DNA from: Gammaproteobacteria bacterium
Lineage (GTDB): Bacteria; Pseudomonadota; Gammaproteobacteria; Burkholderiales; Burkholderiaceae_C
DNA length: 64,000 bases
Direction: 5' to 3'
NCBI GenBank assembly: GCA_018828125.1
Contig: JAHJWB010000021.1
Location: 113,479 to 177,478, forward strand
The notes under the pieces are model-generated. The model was given only the letters and a program-made list of their open reading frames with translations, was not told the origin of the DNA and ran no database searches. This document shows, one piece after another, positions 7,915-16,748 of the stretch. The first letter of the stretch is position 1; every line of letters starts with the position of its first letter. The position numbers and the translations under genes are program-made.

Positions 7915-8625
7915 CTACGAAAGGTGGGTGGGGGACGGGGCCGCTGGGTCAGGCGTGTGCGAGCGCTTGCGCCGCTGTGCCGAGCGCCGCCACAGAACGG
8001 CGGCCAGACAGCCTGCAGCGCCCAGCCCGATCCAGGCACACCACAGGGGCAGCTCGGCTGTCTGTGGGGCTGCCCTGACGCTTATCAGGATGGCTGCGCC
8101 GGTCATAAGGGCCCAAAAAAGGAACTTCCCGCTTGGTTGGTGCTGCCCCAATACAAAGTGACCTACGCCTTGCCCCGTGCCCCGCATAGATGGGCGAACA
8201 GCGACGAAGAACATCGCGGACAGAAGCGGTGGGATCAGGACGACAAACCAATTGCCGATGTGTTCCCTAATTTCGTGTAGTAGCGGAGTGGGAGTGGTGA
8301 ACCAGAGCGCCGACAACATGCCCATGGCGACGCCTTGAAGTCCTAAAGGGAGCTGCGCGGGTTCTCGGTCGCGCTCCCATCGCAAGGCATTTGTGCACAG
8401 GGGGCAGGCTGGAACGTGCAGTTGGGGGGTGTACCAGCTGGCGTTGCTCGGAGAGACGGTGGTGGTCCAGCTCTCGAAGGATCCGCTACATGCGGGGCAA
8501 CGGTAGCGGCCTTTGACTGGATGAGCGCCAACATACAGATGGCTAGAGGTGGACAGCTCCAGGTCGCAGGCCGCGCAGATGGCGTTGGCATTGGCGAGCG
8601 GGCACCCACATTGTTGGCATTGCAT
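7915..8625 (-). CDS. Zinc-ribbon membrane protein, function unknown
   Basis: 236 residues with no family I can name. The N-terminus carries three CxxC knuckles (C3/C6, C17/C20, C43/C46) and a fourth pair at C74/C77, consistent with two zinc ribbons. About four hydrophobic segments follow (near residues 97-113, 125-142, 167-184 and 193-210) and a basic tail RRKRSHTPD. This resembles small zinc-ribbon membrane proteins with rubredoxin-like soluble heads. GC content and codon choice look slightly lower and less biased than in neighbours. Upstream of the CoA-binding gene, same strand. Confidence 0.6.
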   Translation of the reverse strand: MQCQQCGCPLANANAICAACDLELSTSSHLYVGAHPVKGRYRCPACSGSFESWTTTVSPSNASWYTPQLHVPACPLCTNALRWERDREPAQLPLGLQGVAMGMLSALWFTTPTPLLHEIREHIGNWFVVLIPPLLSAMFFVAVRPSMRGTGQGVGHFVLGQHQPSGKFLFWALMTGAAILISVRAAPQTAELPLWCAWIGLGAAGCLAAVLWRRSAQRRKRSHTPDPAAPSPTHLS

Positions 8626-8699
8626 GCCCGCATCTTAGATGCGCTTGCTGACGAGCCGAAGGCCCGTCGCGCACGGTGGCCGACGGTTTGATCGCTGGC

Positions 8700-9308
8700 T
8701 CAGGACTTGTACTTGATACTGCACCCATACGGCTGCGTCGTCGCTGCCGAGATCGGCTTGCCAGCCAGCGCTTCGGTGAGCCCCACCTTCACATAGTTGG
8801 TGGCCTTCTCGATATCGGCCGGGCGGGCCGAGGGGATGCTGTCGATACCGCCCGCGTACACCAGTTGGCCCTGCGGGTTGACGATGTACATGTGGGGCGT
8901 GGTGCGTGCGCCGTAGCTCTTGCCCACGGTGCCTTCCTCGTCCATCAGTACGGCAGTGGGGGCGGCCCTGCGTTCGGTCTTCCAGGCCATCAGCTTGGCG
9001 GGCTCCAGGTAGTCGCTGCTGGCTTTTTCGGTGGAGTTGATGGCGAGCCACACCACACCTTTGCCGGTGGCGTCTTTTTGCGTGGCGGGCATATTGCCGC
9101 TGTCGTAGTGCTTGCGCACAAAGGGGCAACCGGGGTTCGTCCATTCCAGCACCACGTGTTTGCCCCGGTAGTCGGACAGCCGCACAGTTTTGCCCGTGGC
9201 GTCCTTGAGCGTGAAGTCCGGGGCAGGTTGGCCCACGGTGGCTGCAGCCTGGGCGCCCAGGGCAACCAGGGCGGCGGTGGCAATCAACGTACGGCGAAGC
9301 ATCTTCAT
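8700..9308 (-). CDS. Exported redoxin (AhpC/TSA-like thioredoxin fold)
   Basis: 202-residue thioredoxin-fold protein with a signal peptide of about 22 residues (RRTLIATAALVALGAQA). After TVGQPAPDFTLKDATGKTV the peroxidatic-type site reads NPGCPFVRKHYDS with a single Cys at residue 61, so it resembles one-Cys redoxins rather than CxxC thioredoxins. RTTPHMYIVNPQGQLVY carries the cis-Pro loop. It is expected in the periplasm. The DsbD/ScsB-like gene lies 60 bases upstream in the same direction, which suggests the membrane transporter reduces this protein (inference). Confidence 0.85.
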   Translation of the reverse strand: MKMLRRTLIATAALVALGAQAAATVGQPAPDFTLKDATGKTVRLSDYRGKHVVLEWTNPGCPFVRKHYDSGNMPATQKDATGKGVVWLAINSTEKASSDYLEPAKLMAWKTERRAAPTAVLMDEEGTVGKSYGARTTPHMYIVNPQGQLVYAGGIDSIPSARPADIEKATNYVKVGLTEALAGKPISAATTQPYGCSIKYKS

Positions 9309-9368
9309 GGCAAGCTCTCCTGAAGGGTCGGTGGTTGAAAAAAGAACGCGGGCGAAAGCTCTGTCTAT

Positions 9369-11624
9369 CTACAACTGGGCAATGGTGGCGCGCACCTCAT
9401 CCACGCTCAGCACTTCGGTCAGCACCACCGGCGGCTTGCCGGGGCGGTAGAACACATACACGGGCACGCCGCTGCGGCCCAGCGCAGCCAGGGCGGCGGT
9501 GATGGCGGGGTCGCGCCGCGTCCAGTCGGCGCGCAGCAGGGCGACGTTTTTCGATTGCAGGTCGGCGATCACGTTGGCGTCGGCCAGCGTGGTCTTCTTG
9601 TTGTACTGGCAGGTCACGCACCAGGCGGCGGTGAAGTCCACAAACACCGGGCGGCCCCAGGCCACTATCTGCTCGGCCGTTCCGGGCGTCCAGGGCTGCC
9701 AGCCGTTGGCAGAGGACGCCTGCGTGGCGCCTTGCGTGGTGGGTACGTTGGTGATGTGCGGCACAAAGGCCCATGCCAGCAGCGCCATCGTCGCCACCGA
9801 AACCGTCGCCATCCACACCCGCGCACGCCCTGCCAGCGACAGCGCCCACACCACCAGGCCCAGACCGACCAGCAGGATCAGCAGCGCACCTGCGCCGTCG
9901 ATGCCGCTTTGCTGGCCCAGCACCCACACCAGCCAGACCACGGTGGCAAACATGGGAAACGCCATGAGCTTGCGGAACGTGTCCATCCACGCGCCGGGGC
10001 GGGGCAGTGTGCGTGCCACGGCGGGGATGAAGCTGGCGGCCAGAAACGGCAGCGCCAAGCCCAGGCCCAGGGCTGCAAACACGGCCAGCGCTTGCGGCGC
10101 GGGCAGCGTGGCGGTGAGGCCCAGCGACGCGCCCATGAACGGCGCGGTGCAAGGCGATGCCACGGCCACGGCCAGTACGCCCGTCAAGAAGCTGTCGGCC
10201 ACCGGGTGGCGCGCTTGCAGGCTGGCCACCGAGGACGGCAGGAAGTGCCCGAACTCGAACACGCCCGCCAGGTTGAGCGCGATCAGCGTGAACAGCGCCG
10301 CCAGCGACGCCACCACGGCGGGTGACTGCAATTGAAAGCCCCAACCAATCGCCTCGCCAGCGGCACGCAGGCCCAGCATGAGTGCGCCAAGCAGCATGAA
10401 TGACAGCACCACGCCGACGGTGTAGGCGATGCCACTGAGCCGGTGGGCGCGGCGGTCTTGCGCATGCTGGGTAAAGCCCACCACCTTGATCGCCAGCACC
10501 GGAAACACGCAGGGCATGAGGTTGAGGATGAGCCCGCCGAGCAAGGCGCCCAGCAGCGCGGCGGTGAGGGTGAGGGACGAGGCGCCAGAGCCTGTGGTCG
10601 ATGTTGCCGCGCCACCTGCCTGTGCCGCATTGGCCTTTAGTGCAGCCTCCAGAGCGGGCGATACCGCAGCCACCGACGCGCCCTGCGGCCAGGTGCCCAG
10701 CACCTTCAGCTCGGCGCGGTAGCCGGTGCGCGTGTCAGGGCCGGTGGCATGACCTGCGGCCGCCTGCTCGGCCAGCACCACGGGCATCAGGCTGGGGCTG
10801 GCGCTGCGCTGGGCCGACAGGGGAATCTGTGCGGTCCACACGCTGCCGTTCCAGGCTTGCTTCCACTGCGCGGCGTTGTCGATGACCTCGGCGGTTTCGG
10901 GGAACAGGTCCAGCGTCTTGCCGCGCAGCGCCACGGGCAGGCCCTGCACGCTGACATTCAGCAGATTGCCGTCCGCAATCTGCGCCTGGCTCGCTTGACT
11001 ATCGGGCACGATGCCGTTGGTACCGGCCATGACGGGGCGGGGGTGGGCCTTGGCGGCGGCTTCAAAGGCTGCGCCGCTCAGTGCGGTGGTGCTCTGGATG
11101 GGCAACTGCAGCGTGAACTCGCCCTCTTCAGGGATGCACTCCTTGCGGCACACCAGCCACGAGGCGTGCAGTTTGATCGTCGCGTCCTGGGCCAGCGGGC
11201 CGGGGGCGAAGGTGCTGGCCACCGTCACGGGCACGGGCAGCAGCACCGTGCCTTCATAGCCATAGTTCGCCAGCGTGCCGATGGGGATCTTCTTGGGAAG
11301 CGGCCAGGCGACCTCGCCCGCGTCCAGCCCGGCAGGCAGCGTCCAGGCCAGGTCGGTGGGCAGGCCGGAGTCGCCGGGGTTCTTCCAGTAGGTGTGCCAC
11401 TCGGGCTGGTGGGTGATTTGCAGGCCTAACCAAAGGGGCTGGCCGGGCGCCACGCCCTGGGGCGCATGGGCCAGCAGCTCGGCGCGCACGTAGGGCGTGG
11501 TCACCACGCTGGTGCCCTGGCCGGTGGTTTTAGAGCTAAATTGGGCGCTAGCGCTTGTCCAGCAAGCGCTGGCAGCTATCAAAAGCAGAGTAACTGCAAG
11601 GCGGTGGAGCAGGCGGTAGGGCAT
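9369..11624 (-). CDS. Thiol:disulfide interchange protein, DsbD/ScsB-like
   Basis: 751-residue membrane electron transporter. Order: signal peptide (residues 1-27), a periplasmic N-terminal domain with C159/C163 (VCRKEC), a CcdA-like eight-helix core with the redox pair C372 (LMPCVFP) and C492 (ASPCTAP), and a C-terminal thioredoxin domain with C669-V-T-C672. Electrons from cytoplasmic thioredoxin are passed to periplasmic partners. The large N-terminal domain with CxxxC is closer to ScsB than to classical DsbD. The start at 11624 is chosen because it begins the signal peptide. Oddity: residues 14-29 of the signal peptide are encoded by a family A repeat. Confidence 0.88.
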   Translation of the reverse strand: MPYRLLHRLAVTLLLIAASACWTSASAQFSSKTTGQGTSVVTTPYVRAELLAHAPQGVAPGQPLWLGLQITHQPEWHTYWKNPGDSGLPTDLAWTLPAGLDAGEVAWPLPKKIPIGTLANYGYEGTVLLPVPVTVASTFAPGPLAQDATIKLHASWLVCRKECIPEEGEFTLQLPIQSTTALSGAAFEAAAKAHPRPVMAGTNGIVPDSQASQAQIADGNLLNVSVQGLPVALRGKTLDLFPETAEVIDNAAQWKQAWNGSVWTAQIPLSAQRSASPSLMPVVLAEQAAAGHATGPDTRTGYRAELKVLGTWPQGASVAAVSPALEAALKANAAQAGGAATSTTGSGASSLTLTAALLGALLGGLILNLMPCVFPVLAIKVVGFTQHAQDRRAHRLSGIAYTVGVVLSFMLLGALMLGLRAAGEAIGWGFQLQSPAVVASLAALFTLIALNLAGVFEFGHFLPSSVASLQARHPVADSFLTGVLAVAVASPCTAPFMGASLGLTATLPAPQALAVFAALGLGLALPFLAASFIPAVARTLPRPGAWMDTFRKLMAFPMFATVVWLVWVLGQQSGIDGAGALLILLVGLGLVVWALSLAGRARVWMATVSVATMALLAWAFVPHITNVPTTQGATQASSANGWQPWTPGTAEQIVAWGRPVFVDFTAAWCVTCQYNKKTTLADANVIADLQSKNVALLRADWTRRDPAITAALAALGRSGVPVYVFYRPGKPPVVLTEVLSVDEVRATIAQL
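11538..11584. repeat. Family A repeat, copy 2, inside the dsbD-like coding region
   Basis: The core CGCTAGCGCTTG...CAAGCGCTGG with flanks AAATTGGG and CAGCTATCAAAA aligns well with copy 1 at 7337-7386. It lies wholly inside the DsbD-like gene and encodes residues 14-29, namely LLIAASACWTSASAQF. That is half of the hydrophobic core and the signal-peptidase site. Confidence 0.75.
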
Positions 11625-11750
11625 GGTTGCAGTGTGGGAGCGCCGGCGGCGCGGTTGGTTCCGGCGGCCGACTTTCCATTCCAGTGAATATGCGATTGTG
11701 CTTGGCGGCACCCAGCCCTTAAAGACTGGCGTGGTATGTGCGAGTGCATC

Positions 11751-11820
11751 TGTGGATCCGGCTTTGCCGGTCCAGGGATTGCGTTCCCCTTTGGGGGAAG
11801 GCGCGAAGCGACTCAGGGGG
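11751..11820 (+). repeat. Family B intergenic repeat, copy 3 (short)
   Basis: Short copy with GATCCGGCTTTGCCGGTCC followed by GGGGAAGGCGCGAAGCGACT and CAGGGGG. It ends two bases from the stop codon of the DUF748 protein gene, the same placement as other family B copies. Confidence 0.7.
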
Positions 11821-11821
11821 G

Positions 11822-14800
11822 CTACTGTGTACCCAGGCTCAAATCCGCACGCGGTGTCCACTTTTCGGCCTGCTTGCCCGCTTTAGGCGCCGCCACAAAA
11901 AGCCGCTCCACGGGCAGCTTCTGCGCCACCAGATAGGTGCGGATCGCCTGGCCGCGCTGCGTGGCCAGCTCGGTGGCCATGGCATCGGTGGCCGCCTGGT
12001 TGGCCAGCAGCAGGGCTTCCATCTCGGGCACCGTCAGCTCTTTGGCCAAGCCGACGAGGTTACGCGGCTTAGGGATCTCGGCGCGGCCATACACCTCCTT
12101 GAGCAGAGCGGGGTATTCGGCCGCCGACACGGGGCTGGTGTCTGCCGGGTTGGTACGGCGCTTTTCGGCCAGCAACCGCTGCTGCAAGCCTTCGCGCTGC
12201 AGGCCTTCACGTTCGGCCTGCAGGCTGGCCATGCCGGTCACGGTGATCTTGAGCGCGGGGCGATCGACCAGGGCCTTGGCGATCTTGTCCAGGCTCTGCT
12301 GCGCCTCGGGTGTGAGCGTGGCGCTGCCGGGGGCAAAGGGCACCTGGTTCATCTCCTCGCCACCGCCAAAGGCACTGGCCAGCAGGCTGAACGGCGAAGT
12401 CAGCGCCTTGCCAATCAGGTTGACGATGATCCGCCCGATCACCGGGCCCAGGCGGAACTGCGGGTCGTTCAGCGAGCCACTGATCGGCAGGTCCAGGTCG
12501 ATCACGCCCTGGCGGTCTGCCAGCAGGGCCACGGCCAGCTTCACGGGCAGGCTGTTGGGGGCGCCTTCCACCGGCTCGCCAAAGGTGAGCTGGTTGAGCA
12601 CCAGCCGGTTGCTGGCCGTGAGCTGGCCATTGGGCAGCACTTTGTAGTTCACGTCCACGCTGAGCTTGCCGCGTTCGATGCCATGCCCGGCGTACTTGAC
12701 GGCATAGGGCGTGAGCGGGGGCAGCTCCAGGTCGCGCACCTTGCCCACGATGTCGAGGGCCAGCGGTTTGGCCAGCGGGTTGAGTTTGCCGGTGACTTCG
12801 AGCGACGCCGAGCCCTCGGCGCGACCGCGCAGCTCCAGGTCGGCCAGCACGGGCTCGCCGCCGGGGGCTTCGGACGAGAACGCGCTGAGCTTGCCAGTCA
12901 GCTCCGAGAGGTCGGCCGAGTAGTTGGGCTTGATGAAAAAGTCCGAGAACAACACCTTGCCGTTGACCAGGCTCACTGGGCCAAACACCACCACGGGCGC
13001 CAGCGGGTTGGCCTGCGCCACGGCGGCAGGGGCTGCTGTGGCTGCGGGGGCGGAAGCCGCCGCAGCGCGGGTGTTGGGGGCGGTGTTCGCATTCGGGCTG
13101 GCCGCATTGGCCGCCTGCGCTTCGGCGGGCGTCTTGGCGATGTCGCTCAGGTTGATGCGGCCGGCCTCGTTCACCGTGATGCGCGCAAAGAAGTCCACCA
13201 GGCTGGTTTCCTTGATCTCCACACGCGGCGCGGTGCCGGGCGCGGTGGCCACGGCCAGGCCGCGCAGGCTCAGGCTCTTCCAGGCCAGCAGTTCCTCGCC
13301 CACCTGGGCTTCGGTCTTGGGGGTGGACGCAGCGGTGCTGTTGGCCTGGAGTTCTTCGACGATGGCGTCGCCCGCCATGCGCAAGCTGACGCCTTGGTCC
13401 GTCTGCGACACCGCCACCTGCCCCCGGTAGCCCACGTCGGCGTGCAGCAGCTCCACGGCCAGCTGGCTGGCCAGATATCCGTCCAGCGTGTGCAGCGGCA
13501 GGCGCGTGGCGTCGAGTTTGCCCTCGGTGGCCCAAGGCTGCAGGGCCAGCGTGCCCTGGTAGTCGATCTTGCCGGGCGTCGCCTTGTTGTTGCCTTTGGC
13601 AGGAGCGGCAGCACGCGCCGTGAGCTGGAAGGCCTCGGGCTTGCTGCCGTCGCTGGCCAGGTTGCGGGCAGTGATGCCGAGCGCGCTCAACTCCAGCGCC
13701 ACCGGGCGCGGCTGGGCGTTGTCGGCCAGAGAGACAGCGCCGCCCTGCAGCGAGAAGTCGGCCACGCGCAGCTTCCAGGGCGCGGCGCTGGCCGCAGCGG
13801 GCTTGGCTTCGGCAGCGGCGGCGGGAGTGGGAACCTCGGCTTGTTGAAGTGCCGAGGGCGCCAAGGTCGCCGCAGGGGCCTTGATCCAGCGTTCGAACAT
13901 CCATCGCCCATCGGCACCGCGCTCCACTGACAGTTGCGGCTGGCTGAGCGACAGGCGTTCCAGCGTGGCGGTGCGTGTGTCCAGCGCCACGGTGGCGCCC
14001 GCCAGTTCCAGCTTGCCAAGGCCGGCCAGCGTGGTCTTGCCCTGCTTGACGGCCAGTTGCTCCAGCGCCAGCGGGCCGGCCGTGAGGGTCACGCCCGTGG
14101 CGCCTGCGCGTGCTGCCTCTGGGGTGGGGGCTGCCCACTGCAGTCCGATGTCGCCCGTCAGCTGGCCCGCCACCGTGGGCTCCAGCACCTGGGCCAGGTA
14201 CGGCGCCGCCAGTTGCAGGGCCAGCGCGTTCAGAGTGGCCTGGGCCTGTGCCTTGCGGTCGGTGGCTTCGCCCGCAAAGCTCAGCGTGCTGCCTTGCAGC
14301 TGCATCCCACCCTTGAAGGTGACGGGCCGTGCGGCCTCTTGCGCGAACGGCAGGGCGACATCTGCCACATCCAGCGTGAAGTCTGTGGCCTGCAGTGTGG
14401 CGGCGGGGCGTGTGGTCTGGTCCGCCCAGCGCAACATGCCGCCCCGCAAGGCGGCGCTGGCTATCTCCACCACCCAGGCGGGCGCTGCGGCGGCAGGCTT
14501 GCGCTGGGTGGCGGTGGGGGGTGCCGTAGGTGGGGTTGGCTGGGTTGGTGCGGACGCGGCCGTCGAGGAGGGGGATGCGGCCGGTGTGGACGCAGCGCTG
14601 GCCGCAGCAGCTGGTGCCGCTGGTTCTGCACTAGGCGCCGCAGAGGCGGTGGAAGCGGGGTTGGCCGCTGACACCGTGGATGCCGGTGCCGTGTGGGCCA
14701 CCAGCTGGGCTAGGTTGATGCGCCCGGCTGCATCGCGCTGGGCGGTCAGCACGGGCGCGGTCAGCTCCACATGCTGCAAGCGCACCACCTGTTCCAGCGG

Positions 14801-15733
14801 GCGCACATCGGCCATGTCGATCTTCAGGCGCTCGTAGCTCAGCAGGTCGGCGCCCTGGCGGTCGGTGATCCGCACGTTGCTGGCGGTCACGCTGCCCGTC
14901 AGCTTCACGGCCATGCGCGGGTGCTGCTCAAAAGCCAGCTTCACGTCCACATCCAGCGTGGCGCCCTGCACCTTGGCAGGCAGGTTGGCGGGCAAATACG
15001 CAAGGTAAGGCGCCAGGTCCAGACCATCCAGGCGAATTTGCGCGTCTGCCTTGCCGGTTTGCGCAAACGGGGTGCCCTGGGCGGACGAGTCAAACCGACT
15101 TCCATCCAGCGTGAACGCGAGGCGGGGCTCGACCTTCACTTCGCGCTGCGATGGCAGGGTGCTGATGAAGGGCACGGTGAACGCCAGTGCGCGCACCTCG
15201 TGGGTGTTGCCCACGGAGGGGTCCACAAAATCGACGCTGCCGCCCTGGAGCGTCAGGTTGTACAACGCCAGTCGGGCAGGCCCCCTGTCGCTCTGGCCCG
15301 TGGGGGCTGTGACCTTCTCCAGGATGTCGTCCACGTCGTAGTGGCCGCCGCCCAGGTGGGTGATGCGCAGTGCGGGGTTTTCGATGCGGAAGGCATCCAC
15401 CACCGGCGCCCAGCGCAGCAGGCTCTGCAGTTCGCCGTCGGCGTAGATGCGCCCGATCGTCAGCTGCGGGGGGGCTCCCTCTGCGCCTGCCACTGCCACG
15501 TCGCGCAGCGCAAACTCCAGGCTCCAGGGCCGGAAGTCGATGGCGCCGATGGTGACCGCGCGGCCCAGTTGCTCGGAGGCCAGACGCTGCAGCGGCCCCT
15601 TGGCCAGCGGCGGAACGGCCAACCAGGTGACCAGCCACACCATGACGACGCCCGCCAGCACGCGCATCGCAGGGCGGAACCAGCGGTGCTGGCGAACAGA
15701 GGCAAGGGAAGCGGAGCGCAGGGTGAGCGGCAT
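11822..15733 (-). CDS. DUF748 protein with OmpA-like C-terminus (AsmA-like)
   Basis: About 1303 residues from the chosen ATG at 15733; an in-frame ATG at 15784 would add 17 residues. One N-terminal membrane helix (VLAGVVMVWLVTWLAV) anchors a very long periplasmic region of DUF748/AsmA-like beta repeats. An Ala/Pro/Thr-rich linker lies around residues 360-410. Near the C-terminus, VPFAPGSATLTPEAQQSLDK resembles the start of an OmpA-like peptidoglycan-binding segment. AsmA-like proteins are implicated in outer-membrane lipid homeostasis or transport; that role here is inference. Monocistronic, between the dsbD-like gene and alaX. Confidence 0.82.
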   Translation of the reverse strand: MPLTLRSASLASVRQHRWFRPAMRVLAGVVMVWLVTWLAVPPLAKGPLQRLASEQLGRAVTIGAIDFRPWSLEFALRDVAVAGAEGAPPQLTIGRIYADGELQSLLRWAPVVDAFRIENPALRITHLGGGHYDVDDILEKVTAPTGQSDRGPARLALYNLTLQGGSVDFVDPSVGNTHEVRALAFTVPFISTLPSQREVKVEPRLAFTLDGSRFDSSAQGTPFAQTGKADAQIRLDGLDLAPYLAYLPANLPAKVQGATLDVDVKLAFEQHPRMAVKLTGSVTASNVRITDRQGADLLSYERLKIDMADVRPLEQVVRLQHVELTAPVLTAQRDAAGRINLAQLVAHTAPASTVSAANPASTASAAPSAEPAAPAAAASAASTPAASPSSTAASAPTQPTPPTAPPTATQRKPAAAAPAWVVEIASAALRGGMLRWADQTTRPAATLQATDFTLDVADVALPFAQEAARPVTFKGGMQLQGSTLSFAGEATDRKAQAQATLNALALQLAAPYLAQVLEPTVAGQLTGDIGLQWAAPTPEAARAGATGVTLTAGPLALEQLAVKQGKTTLAGLGKLELAGATVALDTRTATLERLSLSQPQLSVERGADGRWMFERWIKAPAATLAPSALQQAEVPTPAAAAEAKPAAASAAPWKLRVADFSLQGGAVSLADNAQPRPVALELSALGITARNLASDGSKPEAFQLTARAAAPAKGNNKATPGKIDYQGTLALQPWATEGKLDATRLPLHTLDGYLASQLAVELLHADVGYRGQVAVSQTDQGVSLRMAGDAIVEELQANSTAASTPKTEAQVGEELLAWKSLSLRGLAVATAPGTAPRVEIKETSLVDFFARITVNEAGRINLSDIAKTPAEAQAANAASPNANTAPNTRAAAASAPAATAAPAAVAQANPLAPVVVFGPVSLVNGKVLFSDFFIKPNYSADLSELTGKLSAFSSEAPGGEPVLADLELRGRAEGSASLEVTGKLNPLAKPLALDIVGKVRDLELPPLTPYAVKYAGHGIERGKLSVDVNYKVLPNGQLTASNRLVLNQLTFGEPVEGAPNSLPVKLAVALLADRQGVIDLDLPISGSLNDPQFRLGPVIGRIIVNLIGKALTSPFSLLASAFGGGEEMNQVPFAPGSATLTPEAQQSLDKIAKALVDRPALKITVTGMASLQAEREGLQREGLQQRLLAEKRRTNPADTSPVSAAEYPALLKEVYGRAEIPKPRNLVGLAKELTVPEMEALLLANQAATDAMATELATQRGQAIRTYLVAQKLPVERLFVAAPKAGKQAEKWTPRADLSLGTQ

Positions 15734-15924
15734 GAAAGCGGGCACAAGGTAGGCGCGGCAGCCCTCGGATGAACCCGTCATCACCGCCCGAAAACCGGGC
15801 GGGTGCTGCGCGCGGGCGCTATTGTCCCCGTTGTCGGCGCGCCCGCGTAAGCCAATGCAACCCAGGGCCGCGAAGGCTCAAGATTGTTGATGGTTGGTCA
15901 GGCGGCTGTCTTCAGGGGCAGGGC

Positions 15925-15945
15925 GCTTCGCTCACTGAGCGAAGC
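15925..15945. terminator. Hairpin spanning the alaX stop codon
   Basis: GCTTCGCTCA-C-TGAGCGAAGC forms a 10-bp stem with a one-base centre and covers the last codons and stop of the AlaX gene. No U-tract follows in the leftward direction. It may be a 3'-end structure rather than a classical intrinsic terminator. Confidence 0.4.
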
Positions 15946-16684
15946 CCAGCACCACCCTGCGGGTGGTGGCGCTTTTTTTCTCAATCTTCGTCACCACGAT
16001 GGCGCCGATCTCTGAGGTGTTGGCCACATGTGTGCCGCCGCACGGCTGCAGGTCGATCAAGGGGGCGTCGGCTTCGCCGCCGATGCGGATGGTGCGGATG
16101 CGCCCGGTGCCGCGTGGGGGTTGCACGCTCATGCTTTTGACGAGGGCGGGGTTGGCGTCCAGCTCTTCGTCACTGATGGAGGCTACGGTGAGCGGGTGGG
16201 CGGCGGCCACCAAGGTGGCGATGGCGGCCGTCAAGTGCTCCTTGTCCAGCGGGTCGGTCATCGCAAAGTCCAGGCGCGCGTAGTCGGGCGTGATGGAGCA
16301 GCCGTTGACCAGTTGCGGCACCACGTGGCACAGCAGGTGGCTGGTGGTGTGCAGGCGCATCATGCGGTGGCGGCGCTCCCAGTCGATGCGGGCGGTGACG
16401 GCCGTACCGGGCGTGAGCTGCGCCACGCGGTCTTCCTGCCCGGGGGCGGGGATGTGGACGATGTCGCTGGTTGGGTTGCCATCGGCGTCCTTGCCCTTGC
16501 GGGTGTCGGCAATGGTGATCTGTGTGCCGTCTGCCAGCACCAGCACCCCGCTGTCACCGGCCTGGCCGCCGCCCAGGGGGTAGAACACGGTCTGGTCCAG
16601 CACGATGCCGACAGCGGTGACGGCGGTGATGTGGGCGCTGCATTCGCGCAGGTAAGCGTCTTGGCGGAAGAGGTCTTGGGTCAT
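15932..16684 (-). CDS. Alanyl-tRNA editing protein AlaX
   Basis: 250-residue free-standing editing domain. Zinc ligands are visible as H112-TTS-H116 and C215-GGT-H219, matching the HxxxH...CxxxH site of AlaRS editing domains. FYPLGGGQAGDSG (residues 35-47) and GRIRTIRIG further support the family. It hydrolyses Ser- or Gly-mischarged tRNA-Ala in the cytoplasm. The length fits a two-domain AlaX (AlaX-M-like). It is divergent from the creatininase-family gene, with 64 bases between starts. Confidence 0.92.
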   Translation of the reverse strand: MTQDLFRQDAYLRECSAHITAVTAVGIVLDQTVFYPLGGGQAGDSGVLVLADGTQITIADTRKGKDADGNPTSDIVHIPAPGQEDRVAQLTPGTAVTARIDWERRHRMMRLHTTSHLLCHVVPQLVNGCSITPDYARLDFAMTDPLDKEHLTAAIATLVAAAHPLTVASISDEELDANPALVKSMSVQPPRGTGRIRTIRIGGEADAPLIDLQPCGGTHVANTSEIGAIVVTKIEKKSATTRRVVLGFAQ

Positions 16685-16748
16685 GGTGGCATGTTAGCGG
16701 CGCTGTTGGCCGTTTCCCAGACGCCAACAGCGCCGGTACCATGCACGC

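Noticed and set aside
9369..11861. Longer start for the DsbD-like protein (830 residues)
   Set aside because: The extra N-terminus lies in a family B repeat and precedes the signal peptide; the start at 11624 gives a normal secretory N-terminus.
11738..13930. Long rightward frame opposite the DUF748 gene (730 codons)
   Set aside because: Low-complexity Gly/Gln/Arg composition, no start context and no domain; antisense shadow.
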